This document shows positions 29,851 to 39,065 of a stretch of DNA of 64,000 nt, piece by piece. The translations under genes were made by a program, and so were the position numbers. Source of the stretch: Photobacterium ganghwense (GTDB taxonomy: Bacteria; Pseudomonadota; Gammaproteobacteria; Enterobacterales; Vibrionaceae); assembly GCF_003025595.1 (NCBI RefSeq), contig NZ_PYMI01000001.1, positions 1,240,001-1,304,000 of the forward strand, read 5' to 3'. Below the pieces are notes generated by a model. The model was not told the origin of the DNA. It made no database searches and saw only the letters and a list, made by a program, of their open reading frames with translations. The stretch's first letter is position 1. Every line of letters starts with the position of its first letter.

Positions 29851-30949
29851 TTACAGACCCGATTTCAGGCTGGCTTCAATAAAACGGTCTAGATCGCCGT
29901 CTAGAACTGCCTGGGTGTTTCGATTTTCCACCCCGGTACGCAAATCTTTAATGCGTGAGTCATCCAGTACGTATGAACGGATCTGGCTACCCCAACCAAT
30001 GTCAGACTTGGCATCTTCATTGGCCTGCTTCTCAGCATTTTGCTTTTGCATTTCAAGCTCAAACAGTTTTGCTTTCAACTGCTTCATCGCCTGATCTTTG
30101 TTCTTGTGCTGAGAACGGTCGTTCTGACACTGCACCACAGTATTGGTTGGCACGTGCGTAATACGTACCGCAGATTCGGTGGTGTTTACGTGCTGACCAC
30201 CGGCACCGGATGCACGGTATACGTCAATACGCAGATCCGACGGGTTGATATCGATATCGATATTGTCATCCACTTCCGGATAAACAAACGTCGAGGCAAA
30301 AGAGGTATGACGACGGCCGCCGGAGTCGAACGGTGACTTACGAACCAGACGGTGAACACCGGTTTCTGTGCGCAGCCAACCGTAAGCATATTCGCCGCTG
30401 ATGCGGACTGTTGCCGACTTCAGACCAGCCACGTCGCCTTCAGACACTTCAATCACTTCGGTCTTGAAGCCTTTGGCTTCTGCCCAACGCAGGTACATGC
30501 GCAACATCATTGACGTCCAGTCCTGAGCTTCGGTACCACCCGAGCCCGCCTGCAGGTCAATATAACAGTCTGACGAGTCGTGATCGCCGGAGAACATGCG
30601 ACGGAATTCCAGCTGTTCCAGCTTGTCTTCCAGTTCTTTCAGCTCAGGCTCGATTTCGTCAAACGTTTCCTGATCGTTCTCTTCTACCGCCAGCTCCAGC
30701 AGACCTTCGACGTCTTCAACGCCCTGATCCAACTGATCGATAGTATCTACCACCGCTTCCAGTGCCGCACGTTCCTTACCCAGCGCCTGGGCGCGTTCAG
30801 GTTCGTTCCATACATCTGGTTGCTCTAATTCTGCATTAACCTCTTCTAGACGCTCTTTCTTAGCATCGTAGTCAAAGGTACCCCCTAAGGACGTCAGTAC
30901 GTGCTGACACATCCTCAAGTCGGTTTTTAATAGGATTAATCTCGAACAT
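29851..30949 (-). CDS. prfB: Peptide chain release factor 2, programmed +1 frameshift
   Basis: RF2 ends translation at UGA and UAA. The first 25 codons (start ATG at 30949, [15 protein letters not shown]...) end at CTT followed by an in-frame TGA (30874-30872). Reading resumes in the +1 frame at GAC (30873-30871) as [15 protein letters not shown] and runs to 29851. The GGQ motif ([10 protein letters not shown]) and the SPF codon-recognition motif (RKSPFDSGG) are intact. The coding sequence is therefore the join of 30949-30875 and 30873-29851. High RF2 favours termination at the UGA and so limits its own synthesis. It lies between recJ and lysS. Confidence 0.97.
30871..30886 (-). promoter_or_regulatory. 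RF2 frameshift signal
   Basis: The minus strand reads AGGGGG-TAC-CTT-TGA-C, with the internal Shine-Dalgarno-like AGGGGG three bases before the CTT slip codon and the weak UGAC stop context. This is the standard prfB element. Confidence 0.95.
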
Positions 30950-31178
30950 TGCCACTCTTCATAGCCGAAATGGACATAACCGAAGGATTCTATCGAATTG
31001 TAGATAGAATATACAGGGGGGAAGAAAAGGAATCAGCGATTTTCTTCTCCGCCTGAGGCGCTGAAACAGTGCCGTTACCACTCAGTCATACTTTGTTTAC
31101 TTCCCCTTGCTCGGCTTTGGTTGCGATAGCGGATGCAAGGCAGAAAACATTACCGTGAAAAGGCAAGGGATTACAGAC

Positions 31179-31209
31179 GCAAACGGCAGGGCTGAGCCCT
31201 GCCGTTTGC
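31179..31209. other. Perfect 14-bp inverted repeat between recJ and prfB
   Basis: GCAAACGGCAGGGC-TGA-GCCCTGCCGTTTGC. The hairpin is very stable but no T-run follows on either strand, so it is not an ordinary intrinsic terminator. It could be a transcript-end stabiliser or processing site. The surrounding gap 30950-31446 has no supported gene. Confidence 0.6.
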
Positions 31210-31331
31210 AGACGATAACATGGAGAAAAAGCGTCTTTCCGTGACAGCATGAGAACTACGCCGGACTCAACAGCAAGTGCTCATCACAACCACAGACTCG
31301 AGTGAGCGTTAACCATGCTAGTGGCTAACGC

Positions 31332-31427
31332 CCCTGAGTTTATACAATCCTAAGCTTTTACAGTCCTAAGATTTTACAACCCTGAGATTTTATACCCCAG
31401 ATATTGTATATCCCGGAGACTTTGCCA
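31332..31427. repeat. Six degenerate 16-bp tandem repeats after recJ
   Basis: Units start at 31332, 31348, 31364, 31380, 31396 and 31412, each exactly 16 bp. Examples are CCCTGAGTTTATACAA, TCCTAAGCTTTTACAG, TCCTAAGATTTTACAA and CCCTGAGATTTTATAC; the last two units are more diverged. The array ends 20 bases from the recJ stop. No spacers, so it is not CRISPR. Confidence 0.8.
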
Positions 31428-31446
31428 CTCGGATTCGTACTGCACG

Positions 31447-33171
31447 CTACAGCGCTGACAGGTGCTCCACCAGCAGCTGAACGTTACTGTTACCGCGGAA
31501 CTCATTCACGTCGAGACGGTAAACCAGCTCGACCTGCTGAACCGACGCATCCGGCCAGCGGCGCAGATCGACGTTAAATGCGATCCCGTCAATCACGCTG
31601 CCCCCCGCCAATGGCTCCAGCATCATTTTCAGGTGCTTGCCGCCCACCAGTTTCTGATGCAACAAACGGAAGTGGCCATCGAACAGCGGCTCCGGGAACT
31701 GCTGTCCCCACGGCCCACCGGCTCGCAGCAACTCGGCGGTTTGCAGGTTCAGCTCCTGCGGCGTCAGCTCACCGTCAGTCAGCAATACCCCTTTGAGGGC
31801 ATCCTCATCCAGCTCATTCCGGACCACCAGATCAAACGCCTTGGTAAACGCGTCAAGCTTCTCTTCGGGAATCGTCAGACCGGCAGCCATGGCATGGCCG
31901 CCAAATTTACTGATCATTCCCGGATTCTGGGTATCAATCAGGTCCAGCACATCACGCATGTGCAAGCCGGGAATCGAGCGGCACGAGCCTTTGATTTCAC
32001 CGTTACCGGCATCGGCAAAGGCGATCACCGGGCGGTGATAAATCTCTTTGATGCGGGAAGCCAGGATCCCAATCACGCCCTGATGCCAATCCCGCTGGAA
32101 CAGCGCCAGGCCGAAAGGCATGTCCTGCTGATTAAACTTGAGGCGCTCACAGATTGCCATCGCCTCTTCTTTCATCCCCTGCTCAATTTCTTTACGGGTC
32201 TGATTCAGGGCATCCAGTTCTGCCGCCATTCGTCGGGCCGCCTGAATGTTGTCACACAGCAGCAACTCAACCCCAAAAGACATATCGTCCAGTCGACCGG
32301 CCGCATTAATACGTGGACCGAGCGCAAAGCCTAAATCGCTGGCCACCAGCTTGGCGGGATCGCGATTTGCCACTTCAATCAACGCACGGATGCCCGGACG
32401 GCATTTGCCGGCCCGGATACGTTGCAACCCCTGATGCACCAGAATGCGGTTGTTGCCGTCCAGTGCCACCACGTCTGCCACCGTGCCCAAGGCAACCAGA
32501 TCCAGCAACTCAGCCAGATTCGGCTCTGCGATCCCCTGCTCGGCAAACCAGTTGGCCTCACGCAAAGCGACACGCAGCGCCAGCATCAGATAAAAAGCCA
32601 CCCCGACGCCACACAGGGATTTCGACGGAAAATCACACTCATGCAGGTTCGGGTTCACAATAGCATCAGCATCCGGCAGGGTATCACCCGGCAGGTGGTG
32701 ATCGGTCACCAGCACCTGAATCCCTTTGGCTTTGGCTGCCGCCACGCCACTGAGCGATGACACCCCGTTGTCTACCGTCATGATCATTTCCGCGCCGCGG
32801 GCAGCGGCCTGCTCCACCACTTCCGGACTCAGACCGTAACCGTCATCAAAGCGATTCGGCACCAGATAATCCACATTCCGGCTGCCCAGCATACGCAAAG
32901 CCAGTACCGACAAAGCAGAGCTGGTTGCGCCATCGGCATCAAAATCTCCCACCACAATGATACGACGCTGCTCGCTGAGTGCTTGTTTGAGCAACTCAAC
33001 CGCTGGCTGAATACCGTGGAGCTGGTTGTAGCTGTGCAAGCCGCGCACGCCGCGCTCCAGATCATGTTCACTACGGATACCGCGGCTGGCATAAATTCGT
33101 TGTAACAGGGGATGAACAGCATCGCTGAACTGGCTGGTATCCGCCTCGGGGCGGCGCTTAATTTCAATCAT
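31447..33171 (-). CDS. recJ: Single-strand DNA exonuclease RecJ
   Basis: RecJ degrades single-stranded DNA 5-prime to 3-prime in RecF-pathway recombination and mismatch repair. The 574-residue protein carries the DHH phosphoesterase motifs: VVGDFDADGATSSAL (near residue 75), MTVDNGVSS, and VTDHHLPGD (near 158). GGHAMAAGLTI in the DHHA1 domain is also present. Gene order dsbC-recJ-prfB-lysS is the enteric one. Tandem-repeat arrays flank it on both sides. Confidence 0.96.
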   Translation of the reverse strand: MIEIKRRPEADTSQFSDAVHPLLQRIYASRGIRSEHDLERGVRGLHSYNQLHGIQPAVELLKQALSEQRRIIVVGDFDADGATSSALSVLALRMLGSRNVDYLVPNRFDDGYGLSPEVVEQAAARGAEMIMTVDNGVSSLSGVAAAKAKGIQVLVTDHHLPGDTLPDADAIVNPNLHECDFPSKSLCGVGVAFYLMLALRVALREANWFAEQGIAEPNLAELLDLVALGTVADVVALDGNNRILVHQGLQRIRAGKCRPGIRALIEVANRDPAKLVASDLGFALGPRINAAGRLDDMSFGVELLLCDNIQAARRMAAELDALNQTRKEIEQGMKEEAMAICERLKFNQQDMPFGLALFQRDWHQGVIGILASRIKEIYHRPVIAFADAGNGEIKGSCRSIPGLHMRDVLDLIDTQNPGMISKFGGHAMAAGLTIPEEKLDAFTKAFDLVVRNELDEDALKGVLLTDGELTPQELNLQTAELLRAGGPWGQQFPEPLFDGHFRLLHQKLVGGKHLKMMLEPLAGGSVIDGIAFNVDLRRWPDASVQQVELVYRLDVNEFRGNSNVQLLVEHLSAL

Positions 33172-33280
33172 CAGGCTTATCTACTGACCGGCAGAGGTTA
33201 AATAGGCAAGGTTTCGTCTTGCTCTTTTATCGTACGCTTTCGCTGTGCTTGTAGGCACCGCCGTTTGCGCTGTGTGTTCA

Positions 33281-33370
33281 TGTGGCTTGTTCATTGGCTT
33301 TATCAGCTTTGGCTTTTAACTGCTTGAGCCTTTACAACTTTGGGGGGTTAAAACTTGGGCTTTTATCAGC
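33281..33370. repeat. Degenerate 14-16 bp tandem repeats before recJ
   Basis: Successive units TGTGGCTTGTTCA, TTGGCTTTATCAGC, TTTGGCTTTTAACTGC, TTGAGCCTTTACAAC, TTTGGGGGGTTAAAAC and TTGGGCTTTTATCAGC cover 33281-33370. The array lies in the 339-bp gap between dsbC and recJ, upstream of recJ. The repeats are more diverged than those at 31332. Apart from the dsbC terminator the gap holds nothing else I can name. Confidence 0.6.
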
Positions 33371-33443
33371 GCAACGACAGACCGCGGAGATATTATAGAC
33401 AGTCGGGAAAGACGGGCAACCGCCGCGCCGGAATTTCAACCGG

Positions 33444-33476
33444 AAAAAACACGCCCGGAATCATCTTCCGGGCGTG
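33444..33476 (-). terminator. dsbC terminator
   Basis: CACGCCCGGAA-GATGA-TTCCGGGCGTG (33450-33476), 11-bp perfect stem, followed by TTTTTT on the minus strand. Confidence 0.92.
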
Positions 33477-33510
33477 GCGTTTGTACTCTTGTGACGAACT
33501 GCTTTAGCTG

Positions 33511-34233
33511 TCAGGTGCGGCTGTCGAGCAATTTACGCAGCATTGGGGCCGGCTGGTAACCCGGCAGCATAGTGCCGTCTTCCAGAATCATCGCCGGGGT
33601 ACCGGAGACTCCCATTGCCACGCCCAGTTCGTAATGCTTGCGCACCAGATCATCACGTTTCTTGCCGTCATTCGGATTAAACGTCCCGTTCTTGGCATCG
33701 TTCATGGCTTTGGCTGGGTCACTGGCCCCCCAGATCGCGCTCATTTCACCAAAGTTACGCGAACGCTCGCCACCTCGTGGAAACGCCAGATAACGGATAG
33801 TAATACCGGCATCGTTGTATGCTTGCATCTCACTGTGCAGCTTGCGGCAGTAACCGCAGGTGGTATCAGTAAACACTGTCACCACGTATTTTTCATTTTT
33901 GGCCGGATAAACGATCATCTCATCTTCCATGCCTTTGAGCTTGTCTTTGTTCAGTTTGGCCATCTTCTGCTCAGTCAGGTTGACTGGCTCTGCGCCGTCA
34001 TTCTGATACAGGTGACCAGCCAGGAAGTATTTGCCGTCATCAGAGACATAGACTATTCCCCGCTCTGTCACTACCTCATTCAACCCAGGCAGCGGCGAAG
34101 CACTGATCGTTACTGGCACTAAACCCAGCCCACTCAGTTTGCTTGTAATGGCAGCTTCGTCAGGCTTGGCTGACGCGGCAAAAGCTGTCATGGCCACCGC
34201 AGTAGCGAGTAACGTACGACCCAAAAAGTGCAT
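33511..34233 (-). CDS. dsbC: Thiol:disulfide interchange protein DsbC
   Basis: DsbC is the periplasmic disulfide isomerase, kept reduced by DsbD. The start at 34233 (MHFLGRTLLATAVAMTAFAASA) follows AGGAAAG and gives a signal peptide cleaved near residue 22; a longer upstream frame has no ribosome site. The 240-residue precursor has an N-terminal dimerisation domain and a thioredoxin-fold catalytic domain with CGYC in FTDTTCGYCRKLHSEM. The cis-proline loop GVSGTPAMIL is intact. The second, structural disulfide of E. coli DsbC is absent. It lies between xerD and recJ as in E. coli. Confidence 0.95.
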   Translation of the reverse strand: MHFLGRTLLATAVAMTAFAASAKPDEAAITSKLSGLGLVPVTISASPLPGLNEVVTERGIVYVSDDGKYFLAGHLYQNDGAEPVNLTEQKMAKLNKDKLKGMEDEMIVYPAKNEKYVVTVFTDTTCGYCRKLHSEMQAYNDAGITIRYLAFPRGGERSRNFGEMSAIWGASDPAKAMNDAKNGTFNPNDGKKRDDLVRKHYELGVAMGVSGTPAMILEDGTMLPGYQPAPMLRKLLDSRT

Positions 34234-34491
34234 TCGACTCTTTCCTTTCCTATTAGATAAAAACAGACCAAACAGGGATACCGCGCGATTGTGACCAATC
34301 GATACCCACTTGTGAGGGATAAGACCACGGGTGTCTGAAAAAATTTCAACGGAACAAAAAATTCCTGACTTGATCAGTATAACCAATCCGGCAGACCTAC
34401 AGCCAGTCTTCCGGCTGAGACACCCCGCCCGGTAACCGTTTATGCGACAAAAGAAGCCCTTCAACGGGATGATTCCCGCACCATCCCTCTG

Positions 34492-35388
34492 TTATGCACG
34501 CGGATGGTGAGTTTCGTGCAACTGCTTGAGGCGCTCAGTGGCCACATGGGTATAAATCTGGGTGGTCGATAAGTCACTGTGTCCCAGCAACATCTGTACA
34601 ACCCGCAGATCCGCACCGTAATTCAGTAAATGTGTGGCAAAGGCATGACGCATCACGTGTGGCGACAGGGTTTCGGCATCAATACCGGCCAGCACCGCAT
34701 AGTGTTTAATCCGGTGCCAGAATGTCTGCCGCGTCATCTGCTTGGCACGGCGGCTCGGAAACACCACATCGGAGCTTTTCTCGCCCAGCAGCTGAGGCCG
34801 GCCGTATTGCAGGAACTGAGTGATCCAATCAATCGCGTTCTCCCCCATCGGTACCAGGCGCTCTTTATCGCCTTTACCGATCACCCGGACCACCCCCTGA
34901 CGCAAGCTGACATTTTCCATCGTCAGGCTGACCAGCTCAGTCACACGCAGGCCGGTAGCATACAGCAGCTCCAGCATGGCTTTGTCTCTCAGCTCCAGCG
35001 GATCGTCCGTGTTCGGCGCCTCCAGCAGGGCATCAACCTGGGCTTCGGTAATGTCTTTCGGCAGGCGCTTGGGCAGTTTCGGGCTCACCAGCATCGCACT
35101 CGGGTCATCATCACGCAGCTTTTCCCGGTGCAGGTACTGATACAGGCGACGAATCGCCGACGCCATCCGGGCCCGGGATGTCTGCTTGTACTCGGCATCA
35201 AACAGCCACTGTTGATAGCGCTGTAAATCGTCTGCCGATACGGTTATCAGGGTCAGCCCCTGGTCATCAATCCAGCCTTCGAGCTTTTTGAGATCGTTGC
35301 GATATGACGCTAGCGTGTTTTCCGACAAGCCGCGCTCCATCCACATTGCATCGAGAAACCGCTCGATAATCACTGCCTCGTTTTCCAC
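34492..35388 (-). CDS. xerD: Site-specific tyrosine recombinase XerD
   Basis: XerD works with XerC and FtsK to resolve chromosome dimers at dif. The catalytic residues are visible: Arg in ATGLRVTEL, His-x-x-Arg in SPHVMRHAFATHLL, His in LLGHSDLSTTQ and the nucleophile Tyr in QIYTHV. I start at the GTG at 35388 (VENEAVIIERFLDAMW), five bases after GAGG; this gives 298 residues, exactly the E. coli length, whereas the longer frame reads through a repeat array. The array at 35394-35517 lies immediately before the start. Confidence 0.94.
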   Translation of the reverse strand: MENEAVIIERFLDAMWMERGLSENTLASYRNDLKKLEGWIDDQGLTLITVSADDLQRYQQWLFDAEYKQTSRARMASAIRRLYQYLHREKLRDDDPSAMLVSPKLPKRLPKDITEAQVDALLEAPNTDDPLELRDKAMLELLYATGLRVTELVSLTMENVSLRQGVVRVIGKGDKERLVPMGENAIDWITQFLQYGRPQLLGEKSSDVVFPSRRAKQMTRQTFWHRIKHYAVLAGIDAETLSPHVMRHAFATHLLNYGADLRVVQMLLGHSDLSTTQIYTHVATERLKQLHETHHPRA

Positions 35389-35393
35389 TACTA

Positions 35394-35517
35394 CCTCGAA
35401 CACTTTATTGCCTGAACACCATGCGCCTGAACACAATTCCAATGAAACACTGCGCACCTAAAACACTGAGCAAGTGAAACATATGTACCTGAAAAACAGG
35501 CACCTGAACGATTGTGA
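35394..35517. repeat. Eight degenerate 15-17 bp tandem repeats before xerD
   Basis: Units start at 35394, 35411, 35426, 35442, 35457, 35473, 35488 and 35503. Examples are CCTGAACACCATGCG, CCTGAACACAATTCCA, CCTAAAACACTGAGCA and CCTGAAAAACAGGCA; consensus near CCTGAAACAC followed by variable bases. The array begins six bases upstream of the xerD start codon and would be in its 5-prime leader. The remainder of the gap to fldB (35518-35821) should hold both promoters. Confidence 0.7.
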
Positions 35518-35821
35518 GCAAGTACAAACACATGGATAAATAAACAGTATCTGTATAGTAGTCGATTTTGACCAAAAATGTAATGGCAGCCGTTATGGCC
35601 GCTATTTTATGTCGTTCCGCCAGCGCATGGCATAGAACCCGTAACCTTAACGTCGGGACCAGCCTGCGATAACCAAATACAGTAGTGACCACGCGGTAGA
35701 AGGTCGATAGATCACGCCGTCATGCCGCCACAACCACCGACAGTAACTTTAACTGGCAATCAGGGGATGGGGATAGGTAAAATCCCGTTATCACTTTTTT
35801 GTAAAATATTGGATACGCAGC

Positions 35822-36340
35822 ATGAAGATTGGCCTATTCTACGGCTCAACCACCTGCTATACCGAAATGACCGCAGAGAAAATCCGCGAGTGTATCGGTG
35901 CGGAGCTGGTTGAGGTGTTTAACGTAAAAGAAGCAGACCTGACCGCCATGAACCAGTACGACATGCTGATCCTGGGAATTTCGACCTGGGACTTCGGCGA
36001 GTTGCAGGAAGACTGGGAAGCCATTTGGGAACAGCTTGACGGTCTGGATCTGACCGGCAAAACCATTGCCCTGTTTGGCCTGGGTGATCAGGAAGGGTAT
36101 ACCGAGTGGTTCCTCGACGCGATGGGTATGCTGCATGACAAACTGCTGCCATCTGGCGCAAACTTTGTTGGCTACTGGCCAAATGAAGGCTATACGTTTG
36201 AAGCGTCCAAAGCCCTGACCGAAGACGGCAAGTTCTTTGTCGGCCTGGCACTGGATGAAGACAGCCAGTACGAACTGAGTGACGAGCGTATCACAAGCTG
36301 GTGTGAGCAAATCCTGACGGAATACAGCGAGACACTGTAA
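35822..36340 (+). CDS. fldB: Flavodoxin FldB
   Basis: FldB is an FMN-binding flavodoxin, the minor form beside FldA, a low-potential electron carrier in the SoxRS set in E. coli. The 172-residue protein has the FMN phosphate loop [13 protein letters not shown], the tyrosine/tryptophan loop region [14 protein letters not shown], and [17 protein letters not shown]. The Cys in STTCYTE is typical of FldB rather than FldA. It is divergent from xerD, as in E. coli. The ribosome site is weak. Confidence 0.92.
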   Translation: MKIGLFYGSTTCYTEMTAEKIRECIGAELVEVFNVKEADLTAMNQYDMLILGISTWDFGELQEDWEAIWEQLDGLDLTGKTIALFGLGDQEGYTEWFLDAMGMLHDKLLPSGANFVGYWPNEGYTFEASKALTEDGKFFVGLALDEDSQYELSDERITSWCEQILTEYSETL

Positions 36341-36375
36341 GCGCTGCTGTGTGGAACCCAGGATAAAAAGACAGA

Positions 36376-36410
36376 AACAAAAACGGGATGCCTGAGCATC
36401 CCGTTTTTTA
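36376..36410. terminator. Bidirectional terminator between fldB and brnQ
   Basis: AAACGGGATGC-CTGA-GCATCCCGTTT (36381-36406), A-run before and T-run after, shared by the convergent genes. Confidence 0.92.
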
Positions 36411-36439
36411 TGTTCGGATCGTCTTGGATGGACGGGCCG

Positions 36440-37750
36440 TTATGCCGCAGAGGCTTCGCTTTGTGACTCTGGCGAACCAATGAAGCGAGTCACAACCAGT
36501 GCCAGTGCCGTTGGCAGTACCCACGCCATGCCATAGTCAAACAGCGGCAGGATATTCAGCGCGCTTAGATCCATGCCGATAAATTTGCCGGCATCAATCA
36601 GGCTGAACAACAGTGATACCGACAGCACCACACGGTATGCCAGACGCGGATTTGGCAACCAGCGACGCACAAAAGTCAGGGCCACCAGCGCGACTGCCAC
36701 CGGATACAGCGCAAACAGAACCGGAATTGACAGGGAGATCAACTGGCTCAGACCTACGTTGGCGATTACCGCACAAACCACGCCCAACAGCACCACCCAT
36801 TTTTCATAAGACAGCTTAGTCAGTGAGCTGAAGTAATCAGAACACGCACTGATCAGGCCAATGGCTGTTGTCAGACAGGCCAGCAGCACAATCGCAGACA
36901 GGATCAGTTGACCTACCGGGCCAAACAGTGCCTGTACATAGCTCGCCAGGATAGTCCCGCCATTGTCAGCACCTGCCGCCACTGCAGAGCTGGTCGCCCC
37001 CAGATAGAACAGTGACACATAGACAAATGCCAGACCCGCAGCAGCAATCAAGCCTGCGTAAACCAGATAGGTACAAGTGGTTTTTTCGTCAGTAATGCCT
37101 TTGCTGCGAATCACATCGACAATCAGCATCCCGAACATCAAGGCCGCAAAGGTATCCATAGTGTTGTAGCCTTCCAGGAAGCCTTTGGTGAACGCCATGT
37201 TCGCGTACTCACCCTGAGCCGCCTGAATCTCCCCCTGAGGGAACAGGAAGACAGCCACCGCCAGAACAGCCAGTACCGCAAACAGGGCAGGCGTCAGGAA
37301 CTTACCGATAGTGTCAATCAGCTTACCGCGAGACCATGCAAAGAACATCGCCACGGCAAAAAACAGAATCGAAAACAGCGTCAGGCTGACTTGACCTGCT
37401 TCAGGGATAAACGGCTTCACCGCCATTTCGTAAGCCACAAGACCTGTACGCGGTGCTGCAAAAGCGGGACCAATAATAATGAAGATCAGCACAGCCATCA
37501 GAGTCGCCACTTGCGGTGGCAGATCACGTGTCAGCCCTTTCCAGCCCCCACCGGCAATCGCTACCGCGATAATGCCGACCAGTGGCAGACCCACCGCGGT
37601 AGACAGGAAACCAAACATGGCCGGTAGCAGATTATCACCCGCCGCCAGACCGGCCTGCGGAGGGAATATGATATTCCCGGCGCCTAAGAAGAATGCGAAG
37701 GTCATAAAACCTATCGCCATGATATCAGTGACTTTGAGTGACTTTTTCAA
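36440..37750 (-). CDS. brnQ: Branched-chain amino acid Na+ symporter BrnQ
   Basis: BrnQ (LIVCS family) imports leucine, isoleucine and valine with sodium or protons. The 436-residue protein has 12 membrane segments. The N-terminal signature DIMAIGFMTFAFFLGAGNII and FPPQAGLAAG are characteristic. The start is a TTG at 37750, four bases after AAGGTGCAGT-type ribosome site. Upstream, TGTGACCTTGCTCGCA at 37839-37854 is a one-mismatch-type CRP-like sequence. Convergent with fldB. Confidence 0.93.
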   Translation of the reverse strand: MKKSLKVTDIMAIGFMTFAFFLGAGNIIFPPQAGLAAGDNLLPAMFGFLSTAVGLPLVGIIAVAIAGGGWKGLTRDLPPQVATLMAVLIFIIIGPAFAAPRTGLVAYEMAVKPFIPEAGQVSLTLFSILFFAVAMFFAWSRGKLIDTIGKFLTPALFAVLAVLAVAVFLFPQGEIQAAQGEYANMAFTKGFLEGYNTMDTFAALMFGMLIVDVIRSKGITDEKTTCTYLVYAGLIAAAGLAFVYVSLFYLGATSSAVAAGADNGGTILASYVQALFGPVGQLILSAIVLLACLTTAIGLISACSDYFSSLTKLSYEKWVVLLGVVCAVIANVGLSQLISLSIPVLFALYPVAVALVALTFVRRWLPNPRLAYRVVLSVSLLFSLIDAGKFIGMDLSALNILPLFDYGMAWVLPTALALVVTRFIGSPESQSEASAA

Positions 37751-38096
37751 ACTGCACCTTCCACTCTTACGGATTAATGTTGTGTTAGCGTTTTGCTTAT
37801 ATTTTTAATATCGAGATCACAAAAAATGAAAAGCTGAATGTGACCTTGCTCGCAGCATAATGACGAAAAAGCATTCAATAAGCAAGGGAATAGACAAAAA
37901 CACCACAATCTTTGGCTGTCCACCTTTGAAACCAGAATATCAAACCAAAATCAAAACCTAGTACGGAACTATAAACCACCACATACGCATTCGATAAAAG
38001 ATCACCATCAGAATTAAAACCTATTCAACAACCTGTTAACAGCTCATCACTGAACTTGCTTCTCTTTTTTGACGCGTTACTATCATCTGCAAAATT
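37751..38096. other. Divergent gap between brnQ and trmN6
   Basis: AT-rich, with an A+C-rich plus strand around 37890-38030. A CRP-like TGTGA-N6-TCGCA lies at 37839-37854. No gene is supported. Promoters for both flanking genes are expected. Confidence 0.4.
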
Positions 38097-38882
38097 GTGA
38101 CAGAACCTCAAACAACCATGGCAAAAGGCTTCACCTTCAAACAATTTCACGTCAATGATCACGGCTGCGGAATGCCGGTCAGCACCGACGGTGTGCTGCT
38201 GGGGGCCTGGGCGGAATTACCTCCCAGTGCACCGCACGTACCCGACCTTGCTGGTCAGGACAGGAAGACCGCCACAAAAAATACGGTACTGGATATTGGG
38301 ACCGGCAGCGGTCTGCTGGCTCTGATGGCAGCCCAGCGTACGACTGAGCACACGACGGTGACCGCCATTGAGCTTGATGCCGGTGCTGCCCTGGCTGCAC
38401 AACACAATTTTGCCGATTCCCCCTGGTCGTCTCGCCTGACGCTAGTCAATGCTGATGTGCAAACCTGGGCGACAGCGCAGCCAGCCGGGGCGTACCCAGC
38501 CATTGTCTGTAATCCACCGTATTTCAACCACGGGGAGCAGGCTGACTGCCAGGCCAGGGCCACGGCACGCCACACCGACAGCCTGACCCATCAGGCCCTG
38601 CTGACCGCCTTGCGGCACTTGCTGGCCCCGGAAGGCACCGCCAGCCTGATTCTGCCGGATTATGAAGGCCGCCAGTTCATCGCTATGGCAGAGACCTTTA
38701 AGCTCCATTGCCGCAAGGTATGTGAAGTGCGCACGACCGGGAACAAACCGGTCAGCCGCTTACTGATCGCACTGTCCCCCACCGCCGGGGCGTGCCTGAA
38801 CGAACAGCTGGCGATCCACCATCAGGGAAGCTATTCAGCGGATTTTATTGCGCTGACACAGGCGTTTTACCTGAGGATGTAA
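38097..38882 (+). CDS. trmN6: tRNA1(Val) (adenine(37)-N6)-methyltransferase
   Basis: TrmN6 (YfiC) methylates A37 of tRNA-Val1 using S-adenosylmethionine. The 261-residue protein has the N-terminal KGFTFKQFHVNDHGCGMPVS and STDGVLLGAW motifs, the SAM-binding VLDIGTGSGLLALM, and the catalytic NPPY motif (VCNPPYFNHG). It ends ALTQAFYLRM like the E. coli protein. The start is either GTG at 38097 or ATG at 38118; neither has a good ribosome site. It precedes srmB, the order also found in E. coli (on divergent strands there). Confidence 0.9.
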   Translation: MTEPQTTMAKGFTFKQFHVNDHGCGMPVSTDGVLLGAWAELPPSAPHVPDLAGQDRKTATKNTVLDIGTGSGLLALMAAQRTTEHTTVTAIELDAGAALAAQHNFADSPWSSRLTLVNADVQTWATAQPAGAYPAIVCNPPYFNHGEQADCQARATARHTDSLTHQALLTALRHLLAPEGTASLILPDYEGRQFIAMAETFKLHCRKVCEVRTTGNKPVSRLLIALSPTAGACLNEQLAIHHQGSYSADFIALTQAFYLRM

Positions 38883-38884
38883 CC

Positions 38885-38923
38885 CTGCCGGACAGAAACG
38901 GACGCCATCGCCGGCAGTTTTTT
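38885..38923 (+). terminator. trmN6 terminator
   Basis: CTGCCGG and CCGGCAG (38885-38917) pair around a 19-base loop and are followed by TTTTTT. Confidence 0.75.
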
Positions 38924-38958
38924 GTATATTTATCGGTGATAGTTACGCCAATAATCAC

Positions 38959-38997
38959 TATAATGCCGCCCCTTGCCGCCGAAGCGATAAGCGGCAA
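38959..38997 (+). promoter_or_regulatory. srmB -10 element and leader hairpin
   Basis: TATAAT at 38959-38964 is a perfect -10; no good -35 is visible. It is followed by TTGCCGC / GCGGCAA, a 7-bp hairpin at 38973-38997 in the 5-prime leader. Confidence 0.5.
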
Positions 38998-39065
38998 ATA
39001 AACCGGAACCACAACGAGACGCCCCATCAGGGCCGTCGTCCTGCATTCCCGAGGAGAATTGACTG

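Noticed and set aside
29818-30949. Lysine riboswitch or T-box before lysS/prfB
   Set aside because: The spacing between prfB and lysS is 33 bases, and no conserved riboswitch sequence is visible upstream of prfB.
31332-31427. CRISPR array
   Set aside because: Repeats are 16 bp, directly adjacent, without spacers, and no cas genes are present.
34234-34464. 77-codon N-terminal extension of DsbC
   Set aside because: It has no ribosome site and would bury the clear signal peptide starting at 34233.
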